Of a DNA stretch of 64,000 bases, positions 1 to 11,459 are shown in pieces. The DNA comes from Flammulina velutipes. Taxonomy: Eukaryota; Basidiomycota; Agaricomycetes; Agaricales; Physalacriaceae. The notes under the pieces were generated by a model. The model was not told the origin of the DNA. It ran no database searches and worked only from the letters and a program-made list of their open reading frames with translations. Within the stretch, counting starts at the first letter, position 1, and each line of letters begins with the position of its first letter. The translations under genes and the position numbers were made by a program. The DNA is taken from assembly GCA_011800155.1 (NCBI GenBank), contig CM022374.1, positions 2,542,001 to 2,606,000 of the forward strand, read 5' to 3'.

Positions 1-720
1 ACGTATTGTGGCCAGGAGGAGGAGCCATGTCCTCTGGAGACCACGTACAAGGACGCGTAGGGAAAGAATGTCCTTCGTCAACGAAGAAAGACGGTCAGCG
101 TATAGCTGCATACGACGCAATAAGAGGGGTAAGAGGTTGCGAAGGCTTGTATTGTCAGGAGTGTCGTTGAGGTAGGCCTCAGTCTTGACTTTTAGAGCGG
201 TCACCGAACGATTAAGCGGGTCAAGAAATTTGCGATTGACTCTACCGATTCCCGATATGACGCCCTGAGTCCAGTCGATATCCTCAGATTTTAGGAGGCT
301 CCATATGCAGCGGTCTTCATGAAGCGGATGCTGCGTATCATCCGACGCTGGGCATAATGGGACGACTGCTAGTTGGGGTATGGATTCATGGTACCATTGC
401 GGGGCGCAGACAAAATCGTGAGGGCCGAACGATCCGTCTCGATACACTTGAACCTTAGCGTCTGGGGGTGGCGGGGGAATAGACTTGACGGGGCGATGGC
501 AAGTAACGAAAGATGTTTCGAATATTGTACCGACGTAACCGTCGTGAGCACTCAGGATATCTGTTATGTGTGATGAGCATTTGACAATAAGTCCCATGAA
601 GACAAAGACTCCAAGAGCTCAAAGCTCTCGCAAATGCGAAAACAACTCACTGGTTTCACCTTCCTTTGGTGCGTATCGGGTAAGGTCATCGACACGGAGA
701 AATCTGCTTGTGGAAGACAT
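1..720 (-). CDS. Hypothetical protein, 5' part only (runs off the window)
   Basis: I do not recognise this protein. A start codon at 718-720 opens a 70-base exon (651-720). A clean GTGAGT...AACAG intron (561-650) restores the frame, which then stays open from 560 to the window edge, about 210 residues in all. The protein begins MSSTSRFLRV, then has a PPPPPD run, a motif DFVCAPQWYHESIPQLAV and a Leu/Arg-rich C-terminal half (LLPLLLRR, RVLVRGLQR) that could form helices. No signal peptide is visible. The long open frame and phase-consistent intron make a real gene likely. The 3' end lies outside the window and function cannot be assigned. Confidence 0.6.
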
Positions 721-813
721 TTTGACCTAGTATAGGTCAGTAAACTCATCGGCTAAGGGCTCAGCAGACGGTCGACGTACGATAAGTGTTCGGGATGATA
801 GAAGCAAAATCAA

Positions 814-895
814 AGAATTGACACAAAGTCAATTCTACAAGTTCAGAACACAAAGTTCTGAAGTGACAAGGGGACCAAAAACACAAAGTTCTTGG
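814..895. repeat. Three successive hairpins sharing an ACAAA loop
   Basis: Three inverted repeats lie within 82 bases and each has the same five-base loop, ACAAA. The stems are AGAATTGAC/GTCAATTCT (814-836), TTCAGAAC/GTTCTGAA (842-862) and CCAAAAAC/GTTCTTGG with one mismatch (875-895). They lie 94 bases or more upstream of the start codon of the minus-strand gene ending at 720, so they could sit in its promoter or 5' leader. The stem sequences differ while the loop is constant, which argues against simple tandem duplication. Confidence 0.75.
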
Positions 896-896
896 G

Positions 897-1430
897 TTAT
901 TGACTGAGTGATGAGATGTGGAAGGAAGCGAGGTTGTCGTGATCGCGTGGATGGCGTGATGGGAATTTCATGTTCACCACCGACCACCATGATCCATCAC
1001 CAGCAGATGCAATGACTCTGCGTCATTGCGCCTTGCTCTCCTGTACTTTGTGTGCAGGATGGCATTGATGACTATGCGTCATCATGTCGCCGCGATGCGC
1101 TGAGGCCTCTGGCACATTTTGCTCTCGCGACATATCGACTGAATGCACCAGGACGTGAACGCTCGTAGTTTCGACTTGGATACGGAGGTAGCTACGCCGC
1201 CAAACGATGAACTAATGCTGTTTTACTAACCTGTCGTAGCATCTGCCAGGCGTCTGGGAATTCTGAAAACCTAATACATTGCGAGATACATTGGCGACGC
1301 CGTTGCAAGCTCTGGGAACATCTATCTGGCGCATTGTGGCTCGGGCTGATTTCGCTGACAGAGAGACCTTCGGCTGGCTGCATAGGTTCCAGTATTGCAT
1401 TGAGAGGTAGGCCCCATGATCTGGACTATT
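897..1430. other. Intergenic, no supported gene
   Basis: This stretch lies between the 3' end of the WD40 gene and the upstream side of the gene at 1-720. Short minus-strand frames at 1192-1400 have no consistent splice structure or recognisable protein. The sequence 1010-1080 has three imperfect copies of a TGACTMTGCGTCAT-like motif, possibly a decayed short repeat. Nothing else is supported. Confidence 0.5.
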
Positions 1431-3141
1431 CTACCTAACTAATGTACCGTTTGTCAGAAATACGTCTACCGGGAGTTCCTCCATTAGTGCTTCAGCAGAC
1501 GCATCGCTGGGGACCACCCAGGAGTCGGTGGTGGTTGTAGCCGTGGCTGTGATAGTGGTGACGACAGCGTTGAGACTGGGATCGATGTCAGCCAGTGCAT
1601 TTCCCGAAGTCTCGTGGGCTAGTGTTCCTGTCATACGCGGATCGACAGTGGCTTCCTACAGAACGGTCAGGCTACTGTTACGCACGCGAGATTAGGGACT
1701 GACATCTTGGGTGCTTCCAGATATATATATCCTCCACGTCGACCACACTTCCCCGGTGTATTGTCCTATGGCCTGGAAAATAGGTAAGTTATAAGGTGGC
1801 ATCCTACGGGAATTATCGCTGACCTTCGATTCTGTATAGACCAACTTACCACCCAGAACTCCAAGGATGGAGGCAAAGAGGATGATGAACGCATATACCA
1901 GATGATGCACCCACGTCTTTCGGAAGATAAATATATCGCATCTTCCATTATTCGACATTGCGTGACCCGCTATGATTGCTGGTACACCGTTGATAGAGGT
2001 GGTCTTGGTACGTTAGGAATTGCAATTCCGAAGAGTGACACCAAACTTACAGTAATTGCCTGAACCCAGGTGTCCTTCCTCGTCCTGAGTTTCTGTATCA
2101 TCGCTCCCGTCTTCCTATCGAAGACATACACGATACCATGGTCGCTACCGCCAACGATCACAGTACAATCCTCTGCTAGTGCGACCTGTTTAGGCGCTGC
2201 CAGTTCCTTCTTCCGTGGGATTTCGAGATCTTTGAGGCGTGTACCGTCGTCCATCTTATACAGTGCAGCTCCGCCCAAGATCGTGTCCACGCAGAATACG
2301 TTATGCGTGGCATTACAAGCTGCGGCCCCACTATGAGGTATGTTAGTGTTGAATGTCATCCATGAACATGCCTTACTTACATCTTGATTCCGTGAAGCAT
2401 TGACTGGTCGTTATTTAACTGCCCAGTACTTGCATTGAGGATCATACTAATCACTGTCAGCGAATCAGACTCGCACGAAACGGAGAAGACTCACATCGCA
2501 TCATGTAGGCCAAAAACCATGACATCCTTTGCTGAGGTGAAGGTGATTGCTTTTGGGATACAATTGTCGATGTGAATCGCCCACAAATCTGCCGTCTTGC
2601 GCATCGTCGAAGGGCTCACAGCAAACAGAGCGACCGAACCTTCTCTGTTGGCAACGGCCAGCCTGTAAGTTGCGGAATCGTAGGCGATGGAGGTGATTTC
2701 ACTCGGAAATGCCAATCTAATGACGTGTGTTTCTTCAACACCGCTCTTCGTGAATGTAAGTAACTTCGTCAGTGTATGCACCAGTTGGATCTCACCTTGC
2801 TTTGGTACTTGCAGAAGCCAATGTAGCCCTCTAACGTACCGTAGATGAAACCCTCGTCGGGACTATCATCTCTTCGAACCCATGTGATCGCGGTCGTGGC
2901 GCCTCGGACGCTAAACGACGAAAAACGGTGCAGTTCCTTCATCTCGTCCAAACTCCAAACAATTGATGTATCTCCCCCTCCAAAGAAGTGAGTACACCAT
3001 CAGAGAGCAGGAAGCACACCTACCTCCGCTTGCTAGGAGCTTTCCACTCTCCGCTACCGCCAAGCACAATACATGGCTTTCGTGGCCTCGGAGAACGGTC
3101 CTTCTGTTGTAAGTGTTAACAGCGCTGTAAAACTTTCCCAT
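1431..3141 (-). CDS. WD40-repeat protein with a single C-terminal membrane span
   Basis: Eight exons join in phase to give 462 residues: 3024-3141, 2796-2977, 2495-2763, 2381-2446, 2051-2330, 1824-2003, 1704-1772 and 1431-1655. The N-terminal half has WD40 blades: LRGHESHVLCLAV followed by SGGGDTSIVW, then EGSVALFAVS and later GIVYVFDRKTG. After the propeller, around residues 335-360, a hydrophobic span (LVYAFIILFASILGVLGG) is preceded by basic and aromatic residues. A Thr-rich tail follows. This suggests a cytosolic propeller tethered to a membrane. The topology resembles Sec12/PREB, but I see no sequence motif that proves that identity, so the role is left open. The last exon could contain one more small intron, moving the stop by a few bases. 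Confidence 0.7.
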
Positions 3142-3602
3142 CGTTGGTGTCTTTCAGCTCTATTGTAGATGTCGATACTTATACATTGCCTAGAAGACAA
3201 TTGGGCGCCCCCCCCCATGGTGTTCTCCAATTGTTCGATGCCGGTGACTGGCTAGACTCGTATGTTTCTATGGACATAGCTCGACGAACAATAGGTATGC
3301 TCCATTTCTCTTACAATTATCTACTCAGTTGAATCTATAGCCAATCCGTTTCGCCAGGTCATCAAACAATAGTATACATCATTTACACCATCTGTTGCCT
3401 TGGTAGAGCTTGACAAGCCGCTACGGATATACCATATAGCGAACAATAAGTACGCTCTTCATCTAATTATCCGCTGAATCGAATCTTATGGCGGTACTTA
3501 GCACATGACCTGGGTCTATTGTTCTTCTATCTTCAGCCTTTCTATTGTCATCGGCTCTATGAATATGGCAAAGGGAGCGAGACGACGGTAAGCATTCACA
3601 TC

Positions 3603-4586
3603 ATGCCCAAGATTCCATCGGTGACTCCTTTGCTAGATGCTCACGCCAGTCGCCCGTACCCAAAGCCTCCCACCGTCCTCGCCCTTGCGCAAACAGGGTT
3701 TGGTCAGGAGACGCCTTCCGTATCCCCGCTCGCTCTTCAGGACGCGCGGCTTTCTGTCATGGGTGATATACACCCTCACCCGTACCAGAAAGCAAAGAAT
3801 CGTCGGCGAACGCTGTTCACTCGCTTTTTCAATGCCTACCGTCGTGGAGAGTAAGTCACACCCTAGAGGCTGTCAATCATTAACTCAATCGTTTTGCTAG
3901 CTCGCCTTCGAATGCCAAACCGACTAACGAAGGGTAAGCAAACTACATCTGCTAACTTGATCACATAATTGATTCTTATGTGTCTAGAACAACAACGGCG
4001 ACGACGACGACGATTGCCGAAGACGTTGGCGTCGCCTCTCTGCTCAATGTCCCCCCTCCTCCTCGACCCATCCTTTCCCCTTCGGAGGTTACGACGATCA
4101 AGATCGCATATCCCGGGAAGAGCAGTGGCCGAGATCAGCTCAAGAAGCGGCTGAAGCTCGGTGAGCTGACGGAGGATATCTGTGTAGGTGTCCCCAGACG
4201 TTCGAACCTTTCAAGTCCAAACTGATGGACTTTCTAGAATTATATTCAAGAGCTCGCTAAGTCTCACCTTGACCTGTCTGTCAGCTACGAGCTGCAGACC
4301 GAAGATGCGCTCGACACTGTTAGAGCAAAGGTAAGTATTTTCCTCTATAACCCAACTCTCGACGTCTGACTGGTCGTAGGCCACTACGAAATACCCGCAG
4401 TTGCTGAACTACGCCGATATTTGGCCTCTCAAGGACCTACTCATCCTTGATTGTAAAGCGGGCGTCCAAAGGGCCAAGGCGCGGGAGACCCGGGCGAATG
4501 CGAACCAAAGAAGCGCAAGTGTGAGGCCCTCGGGAAGACCGGCTTCCAAGCGGCTGACGCTGGCAGGGGGACGCTCATCTCAGTAG
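3603..4586 (+). CDS. Hypothetical protein, five exons
   Basis: Unrecognised protein. Exons 3603-3850, 3901-3933, 3988-4183, 4238-4330 and 4380-4586 join with correct phase through canonical introns of 49-54 bases and give about 258 residues. The N-terminal part is Pro/Ser-rich and basic (MPKIPSVTPL, then KNRRRTLFTRFF). A central Thr run (TTTATTTT) precedes a conserved-looking core, SYELQTEDALDTVRAK and NYADIWPLKDLLILDC. The tail is Arg/Ala/Ser-rich. It may be a regulatory or scaffolding protein, but no domain is identifiable. An in-frame upstream Met (3519) exists; the start at 3603 gives the more compact protein. Confidence 0.65.
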
Positions 4587-5770
4587 GAGTAAAGAATGAT
4601 ATCTAGATATGTATATGAAAAGTTTAGAAATATGGACTATCTCGCCGACTTTCTCTCGTGTTTATATCTGTAACAACAATGTATTTTGGTACCTCCATCA
4701 AATCACAACTTTCTATATGGACAGAAATCAAAGTTTTCGAAGTAGTTTTCTGCGTATCAGACAGCTTTACTATGTTAGACCTTCTATCCAATGGATTTAT
4801 GCAAGATTTCTACAGACAATCCAATGAATAGATGATGTTATGTGATTATATTCTTAAATTAGTCGTTTTGTAATCTGATTCCTACCATTTCGATATATTT
4901 ATTATCTAAAACAGTTTCGAGGATACCTAAACTACCTTGTCCACGGTGTGCTTTGTTCCGGTCAATTTCGACGGGCCGACCTCCTCTTTGTACTTACTGT
5001 GACAATTCAAGTTCTTCTCGATGTTTACCTTGACTGCTTTCCGTGGCCAGTGTCGATCTATTCTGTGACTGGTAGCCTGTCCACAACCAATATTCATCCA
5101 AAGGAGGATTTAATATCGAATCTTTGGGACATCATCCTCCGACCTTACACCACTGGGAATTACAATTCAACATAGTACACCCCTTCCGCTGCTGTCGACT
5201 TCGTGGACTCTAATTGACAACGCCAGGCTCCCTATACTCATGACTCGACTACAACGCACCTCCAGCACTCGTCCGAATCAACCTAGAATGTGCTTCACTT
5301 ATCTATGCCAGACCTCTGCACACGACCGCGTTTCACTGCTCTCTACGGCCGTAACTCTTCATTGCCTGGATACTTGCTTGGTGAATCCAGGTCAGGTTTT
5401 CTCTTCCCCACTGCGGCCCACCTCGTGCCAGTGTTCTCAATCTAAATGAGTACCGAAGACCACTAGGCTAATGTGCTCACTGGACTTGATCTGTTTAGGT
5501 CGAAAAATACCTGCTTTCGTTCATAGTGTCAATATCATAGGGATACACAATTCGGCGATGTTGAAACGGGATCTACAGCTCCCCGTTGAGCATAAGCGAC
5601 CGTCGCGGTAACACCAGAGACGAGTTCAACCTCGCGCTTTCTTGTGCCGCACCCCATTTTAGTGAGGTAAACGCCTCTATAAAATCGAAGATGAACTTAT
5701 CTCCTTCTCAGCAGAGCCGGTGCCCCATCTCCAGCGAGCAGCATTATTGTTTCAAGCATAATCAGCCACA
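4587..5770. other. Intergenic region, AT-rich, with TATA box near its end
   Basis: About 1.2 kb lies between the hypothetical gene and the small secreted-protein gene. The first 350 bases are AT-rich, consistent with a 3' UTR and terminator of the upstream gene. A TATAAAA box at 5678-5684 lies about 90 bases upstream of the ATG at 5771. Short plus-strand frames in this stretch have no splice or protein support. Confidence 0.5.
5678..5684 (+). promoter_or_regulatory. TATA box for the small secreted-protein gene
   Basis: TATAAAA sits about 90 bases before the start codon at 5771, at a spacing typical of a fungal core promoter with a short 5' UTR. The gene it serves looks like a highly expressed small secreted protein, a class that often keeps a TATA element. 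Confidence 0.45.
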
Positions 5771-6116
5771 ATGAAGCTCTTCACCGCCACCATCTTCTTC
5801 GCTCTCTTTATGGCTATTATCGCTGCTCCTGGTCCTGCTCCAGAGATGGAAATGGCGAGTCCGACTTTTATCTACTCTGTTGTTAGTACTTACAGCTGTT
5901 ATCTACGTAGCGAGAGCCTTGTACTCGTGACATGGAGGTAGAGTCCCGATCTGATGTTTAACTGTCCATTGTAACATAAATTTTAGGGACGGAGCGAAAG
6001 TGCCTGTCCGTGGTCGAGGGAACAGTGGGCTTGACCGAATGCCTCAGCGCTCGTCATCAGTTCAACGACGACCCGGAGATGGAATCGACACAGAGAAATT
6101 AGATCACGTTTTGTAA
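5771..6116 (+). CDS. Small secreted protein (98 residues)
   Basis: The protein begins MKLFTATIFFALFMAIIAAP, a clear N-terminal signal peptide with a likely cleavage after the Ala-Ala. Exon 1 (5771-5937) joins exon 2 (5987-6116) through a GTAGAG...TTTTAG intron in phase. The mature part is short, with a Ser/Tyr-rich start, then a basic Arg/Gly segment (VPVRGRGNSG) and an acidic end. It has few cysteines, unlike typical disulphide-rich effectors. A TATA box lies upstream. It could be a secreted effector-like or pheromone-like peptide, but the C-terminus is not a CaaX box, so a pheromone precursor is not supported. An alternative intron inside exon 1 is possible. Confidence 0.5.
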
Positions 6117-6585
6117 TCATACATAACACCGATGGTGATCAATCGGTGTGCGCTACGCACAATCATATCGTACCATAAAAGTCAAGACCCATTTCTTGAA
6201 ACTTTGAATCGCCAACTCCCCAGAGGACTGACTCCGGTTCCTGAAGATGTGAATTCATGATCTCATCAATTCGGCAAGCACCGGCAAGAACAGCTCTCCT
6301 TTGTACGCCTAGCCACATAACAGAATAACAGCGAATTAAACAGCTCCAGCAGTGAGTGTTTATTGCGCGCTGGAAGAAATTTGTTAACAAGGATTAGCGC
6401 CTCGCTTTTTTTCAGCGGAATTACGTCTACCATCTCCTTTGCTCGTCGTGTCTTTTATGGCTTGTCCTGGAATCTTGGCAATCATGTTGGCATGGTTCGG
6501 AGCGCTCAAGAGTGTCTTAGCATCTCACCTTTCTCATCCACTTCCATCTACGACATCCCTCACTCTCTTTTAACACACACACACT
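6117..6585. other. Intergenic, promoter side of the SKN1/KRE6-type gene
   Basis: About 470 bases without a gene. A pyrimidine-rich tract with TCTCATCC, CTCACTCTC and an (AC)n run at 6573-6583 directly precedes the ATG at 6586, as is common in basidiomycete promoters. Small frames on both strands lack support. Confidence 0.45.
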
Positions 6586-8887
6586 ATGGCCTCCGCACCA
6601 CGACGCTTTCCTTCTGAGCAATCGAAAACTAGTCTACTACCGAGAAGGGATGACGATGCATACAACACTACTAGAAGTAGTAACTCGGCTTCGTCGCTCT
6701 CTGAAAAGGTTGCTCAACGTCAACCGTCGATAGTTCGCACTTATACTAACGCTGCGTTAGTATTCACTAGCCCCCGACCCGGCGTCATGGGGCTCAAGCC
6801 TCCACATCAACGATAGAGAGCCAGACGACTGGCTCCACAATCCTGATCCTCGTCGCGACAAAGACTTCGACGAAGGCGGCAGTGTGTTCACGGCCAGAGG
6901 ATTCGCTAACCTTGGATGTATCGGTCTTCTTACTATTGCGGTTGTCACTCTTTTGTCCGTATCAGCCCTTCGAGTCATTTCCACTAATCCTCATGCAACC
7001 ACCACAGTGCTGGATATCCCATTATCACCTACTTCACCACAGACGAGCTTTCGAACAGGGGCGGCTTCAATCTAGGCGGGATTAATGCCTCGGGCCAGGT
7101 GCGTTCCGTTTGGTCATGCACTCTTTGACAGTTTTTCATCGTTCGCAGATACCAAACATTGGAAATTGGGGTTTGATCGACCAGGACACGCCACAGGACG
7201 CTTACACGAAAGTGTCTTACGAAAGCGGGGACGAAATGCAGCTTGTCTTCAGTGATGAGTTCAACACGGAGGGTCGTACCTTTTACCCTGGAGAAGATCC
7301 ATACTGGGAGGCGGTCGACTTGCACTACTGGGGTGTACGTTCCAGGTTCACGTTTATTATATAAAACACTCAAGACTTCATTCAACTTTAGACGAACAAC
7401 TTGGAGTGGTATGACCCATCTGCCATCATTACGGAAGGTGGATCCTTGAAGATCACACTCTCGGATACGCCTACGCGCGGCTTGGACTACAAAGGCGGGA
7501 TGATGTCGTCATGGAACAAATTCTGTTTTACAGGCGGTCTTATCGAAGTCTCTGTCGTTCTCCCCGGAGCAAACAATATTGCTGGTCTATGGCCTGCCGT
7601 GTGGACCATGGGGAACCTTGGACGTGCTGGCTATGGTGGAAGTCTGGAAGGCACAGTAAGAACTTGGGTTCCCTTCGCTTTCAATCGCTGACATTCCTTT
7701 CCGTCAGTGGCCATACAGCTATGACGCCTGCGATGTCGGTACTGTCCAAAATCAGACTATCAATGGCCAGCCTCGTCTGGCAACTGTTGACGGGGACGAC
7801 AAGTACGATGGTGTTCTCTCTTTCCTTCCTGGTCAGAAGCTCTCCCGGTGTACATGTCCAGGTGAATCCCATCCGGGACCCGTGCATGCTGATGGGACCT
7901 TTGTCGGACGCGCTGCCCCCGAAATCGATATATTCGAAGCACAGGTTGCAAATGGCGTTGGCGATGTTTCCCAGTCCTGTCAGTGGGCAGTACGTGATCA
8001 TATTTGGCCGTCTAGGACTGTCACTCATTCTCTGACGCAGCCATTCAATTACGCCTACCAGTGGTTCAACACAACGGACAATCTAATCATATACGATGAC
8101 GAACTCACTCATTTGAATTCGTATCAAGGCGGTGTGTTCCAGCAAGCAACATCTGGAGTGTCCGAAACCAGTGAGTGATTTCATGCAACCCCACACTCAT
8201 CTAATATCGTCATGTCATAGATCAAGACTGTTACGAACTCGAAACTGGATGCTACGCGATTTATGGCTTCGAATATAAACCTGGTGTGCAAACTCGTTTT
8301 CCTCCTTTCCTCGTTCGCTAACATAGCTCCTTAGGCTACGATGATGCTGTACGCACGCATTTCCTGCCCCAAACGGTCGAGGTTCACTAACAAGTCTCTT
8401 TTGTAGTACATCATCTGGATCAATGACGGAAAACCTGCCTGGCAGCAGCGCGGTCCAGGTACCGCAGCTGACACTCGGGTAGAGATATCTGCAAGGCCCA
8501 TTCCCCAAGAGCCGATGGTGCGAAAGCTTTATTACCTGCTCTGTTGAAGTTCTAACACTATGCAGTACATTCTCATGAATTTGGGCATATCCGAGAACTT
8601 CGGTTTTGTCGATTACGAGAACCTCGTATTCCCAACGAGTATGTACATCGACTATGTACGCGTGTATCAAAAGAAAGGCGAGCTAAACATCGGCTGTGAT
8701 CCTGTCGAATATCCTACACAGGCGTATATCACTGAGTAAGCAACCCCTCGTATTTCGAACTTTGGTAAGATAAGTCACTGACAACATCTTTAGGTATATC
8801 GAGGCATACTCAAACCCGAACATAACGACGTGGGTCGACGACTACAAGCAACCATTCCCCAAGAATAGCTTCCTAGGGGAATGCTAG
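6586..8887 (+). CDS. SKN1/KRE6-type beta-glucan synthesis-associated protein (GH16 fold)
   Basis: Twelve exons join in phase to 573 residues: 6586-6708, 6761-6954, 7008-7098, 7149-7334, 7392-7655, 7708-7989, 8041-8170, 8221-8283, 8335-8348, 8407-8517, 8566-8735 and 8794-8887. The short cytosolic N-terminus is Ser-rich and carries EKYSLAPDPASWGSSL and EPDDWLHNPDP. It is followed by one membrane anchor (about residues 80-105, GCIGLLTIAVVTLF) and a lumenal GH16-like domain. NRGGFNLGGINASGQ, LVFSDEFN and the catalytic-type motif PEIDIFEAQ (E-I-D-I-F-E) are present, and the final GEC is typical. The family is a type II Golgi/ER protein needed for beta-1,6-glucan and wall assembly. No lesion is seen. 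Paralogues in this family differ little, so SKN1 and KRE6 cannot be told apart. Confidence 0.93.
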
Positions 8888-9356
8888 GTGTATCTATGAC
8901 CCAGAGCTATGGACTTGTTGTTTGTGTGTCTTTCTATACTAGTACCAATGATGTACAATGTACATATCTTCACAACCCTCTGGCTGATATGCAAGATAGA
9001 TCACAATCGGCAGACAATTATATTGTGAGTAATGTACATGCATTTGCTAATCCCGTCGTCGTCTTCCATCGTTCAATGCTAATCACTTTTTTCACACAGA
9101 GAGTTCCAACGAACGTTTTCGAGCCGGGATCTCCAGGCTAACACAGCGCCCGTTATGTGATTTCGTCACGCGCATCGTGCTGGCATCTGCGGTTTGATAT
9201 GTAACCCATATGGTTCTCTCGACATTAGACCTTCACGAGCTCGGACAATTGGTTTTAGCATGAACTCGATCAGCGCCTGTGGTCATTTGATTCATTCAAA
9301 TGTCGACTTAAAGAGAACGAGAAGAAGGCGTACTAACTGTCCTCCTTTCCAGCACA
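8888..9356. other. Intergenic between glucan-synthesis gene and P450
   Basis: About 470 bases. The first part is AT-rich and probably holds the 3' UTR of the SKN1/KRE6-type gene. No recognisable element or second gene is seen. Confidence 0.45.
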
Positions 9357-11435
9357 ATGGCATCCTACCTCTTCGTTGACTGTGTCTTCATTTTTGCTAT
9401 GTTTGCGGCAGCCTTTGTCTTGCAACGTCAGCGGCACCGACCTCCTTTGCCTCCCGGACCCAAACGCCTCCCGTTGATTGGAAACCTTCTGAATCGCCCA
9501 ACTCGTTATCTGCACCTTGCCTATACGGATATGAAGTCGCAGTTTGGAGACTTGATGTCCCTTGAGGTCTTGGGACAGCCTTTCATAGTCGTCAATTCAA
9601 TCAAGGTCGCAAATGAGCTTTTCGAGAAACGCTCCGCAAATTATGCTGACCGACCAGGTGCGTCGCTTCTGAGCTCATTCACCTCACGAGCTTCTCAATC
9701 CGATTATGTGAACACTAGGATTCCGCACCGCCAAGGACTTCCAGCAGTTGTGGTGGAACTTCTCCCTGATGCCATACTCAGACGAGTGGAGGTTTGATCC
9801 CTTGATCGTTTTTGGAGATTCATGGCTAACCAATAAATTGGCTCCCAGACTACTCCGGAAAGCCTTTTATCAATATTTCCAAGCCAAGCGTGTGGCAGAC
9901 TATCGGCCGGCGCAGCTAGCTGCGACGTATACACTCTTAACGCAGATGCTTGAATCTCCCTCTAACTTCTTTAGTCATCTTCGTCAGTGAGTATATTTCG
10001 TTTTTTTACCAACCTTGCCACCCTCTAAGCTGAAAAATAGTTATTCTGGTTCTACTATCCTTCGTGTTACCTACGGCTATCGAGCACAGCCGACAGGCGA
10101 CAGACATGTTGCAACTGCAGATAATTCGGTTCGAGGAATGGCACATATCTTGATCCCTGGCACATACATCTTCGACTATTTTCCGATACTAACTGAGCGA
10201 ATGCCCTGTACGTTTTCTTGAATGTTGGTCCCTTCAAGTTTCTCACTGAGCTGATAGCATGGTTTCCGTTCGGCTCCATTAAGCGCGAAGCAATGGATAA
10301 TGCGAGGTATACAATCGCGGCTAGAGACGAACCGTTCTACGAAGTTCTACAGTCAATGGTAAAATTGTGAAATGATTTGCGCCACATAGCTGATGTTATT
10401 GAAGGACGCCGGAACAGCTGAGCCATGTTTCATTACGACAGGCATTGAAAACTCTCGTTACGCAGAAAATCCAGCCTTCGATGTGACAACAGTTGTCAAA
10501 AATGCAGCCGGCGTAGCATTCATCGCTGGGGCCGACACGGTAAGTCCTGTTCTTATACTGGTCATATTTCGTCCTCATCTTGAAAATTTGTAGACGGTGG
10601 CTGTAGTTTTAACTGTGATTCTTGCCCTGGTCCATGCTCCTGGCCTACTTGTCCGTGCTCATGCCGAACTTGACAAGGTTGTTGGCCGAGATAGACTACC
10701 CAACTTCGATGATTATGGGAGGCTGAAGTTTATTGAAGCTATCATGCTGGAGGCGATGAGATGGAGGCCTGTCGCGCCTTTGTGTGAGTTCCCCATTTGC
10801 GAGCAAATAATTGTGTTAATGGAACAAGGTCAGCGATTGCTCATGCTGCCATCTCGGATGATATTTATGACGGATATTTCATTCCTGCCGGTATGCTGCA
10901 TCATTCACATCTCTTCGGTTTGCTTAACGCCTCAACAAATAGGATCTGTTGTGACGGGAAATGTTTGGTAAATCAATAGTTGATACTGTCAACTTCTCCT
11001 TTGTTCTGAATACCGAGTCTCTAGGGCCATTTTGCACGACGCAACCACATATCGCGATCCTTCAGCCTTTAATCCAGACCGTTTCATGGGGTCCGAACCA
11101 GAGCCACATCCTACAAGTGTCTTTGGCTTTGGCCGAAGGATTTGTCCTGGGCGATACTTCGCCTCAAATTCGAGCTTCATTGCAATTGCATCATTGCTCT
11201 GGGCATTCAATATTGCACCTGAAGAGGATCCAAACGGAAATCATATTCTTCCGGATACCATGGCATACACGGAGGGTATCGTTGCGTCAGTTTTGATATC
11301 TATCTGTGATGACAACGATTTGAACAACTTTCCAGACACCCAATGCCATTCAAGTGCAAAATTACGCCCAGATTTGAGGCAGTCAAGAAGATTATTGGTG
11401 ACAACAGGGATACTAGGGTATATAGCAGTATTTAA
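9357..11435 (+). CDS. Cytochrome P450 monooxygenase (copy 1)
   Basis: Eleven exons join in phase to 515 residues: 9357-9657, 9719-9791, 9849-9986, 10041-10207, 10258-10358, 10405-10539, 10594-10783, 10834-10890, 10943-10967, 11025-11285 and 11336-11435. It starts with a hydrophobic anchor, then the proline hinge PPLPPGPKRLPLIG. The I-helix has AGADTT, the ExxR helix has EAMRWRP, and the haem loop is FGFGRRICPGRYFA with the axial Cys. This is a microsomal class II P450 of the type annotated as O-methylsterigmatocystin oxidoreductase-like in Agaricomycetes; substrate unknown. A close paralogue lies inverted at 21301-23328. Its stop is only 24 bases from the 3' end of the convergent NLR gene. 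Confidence 0.92.
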
Positions 11436-11459
11436 GACACCAATGTTCAGAGTTATGAC

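Noticed and set aside
7681..8028. Minus-strand frame of 115 residues inside the SKN1/KRE6-type gene
   Set aside because: Antisense shadow of exon 6 of the glucan-synthesis gene.
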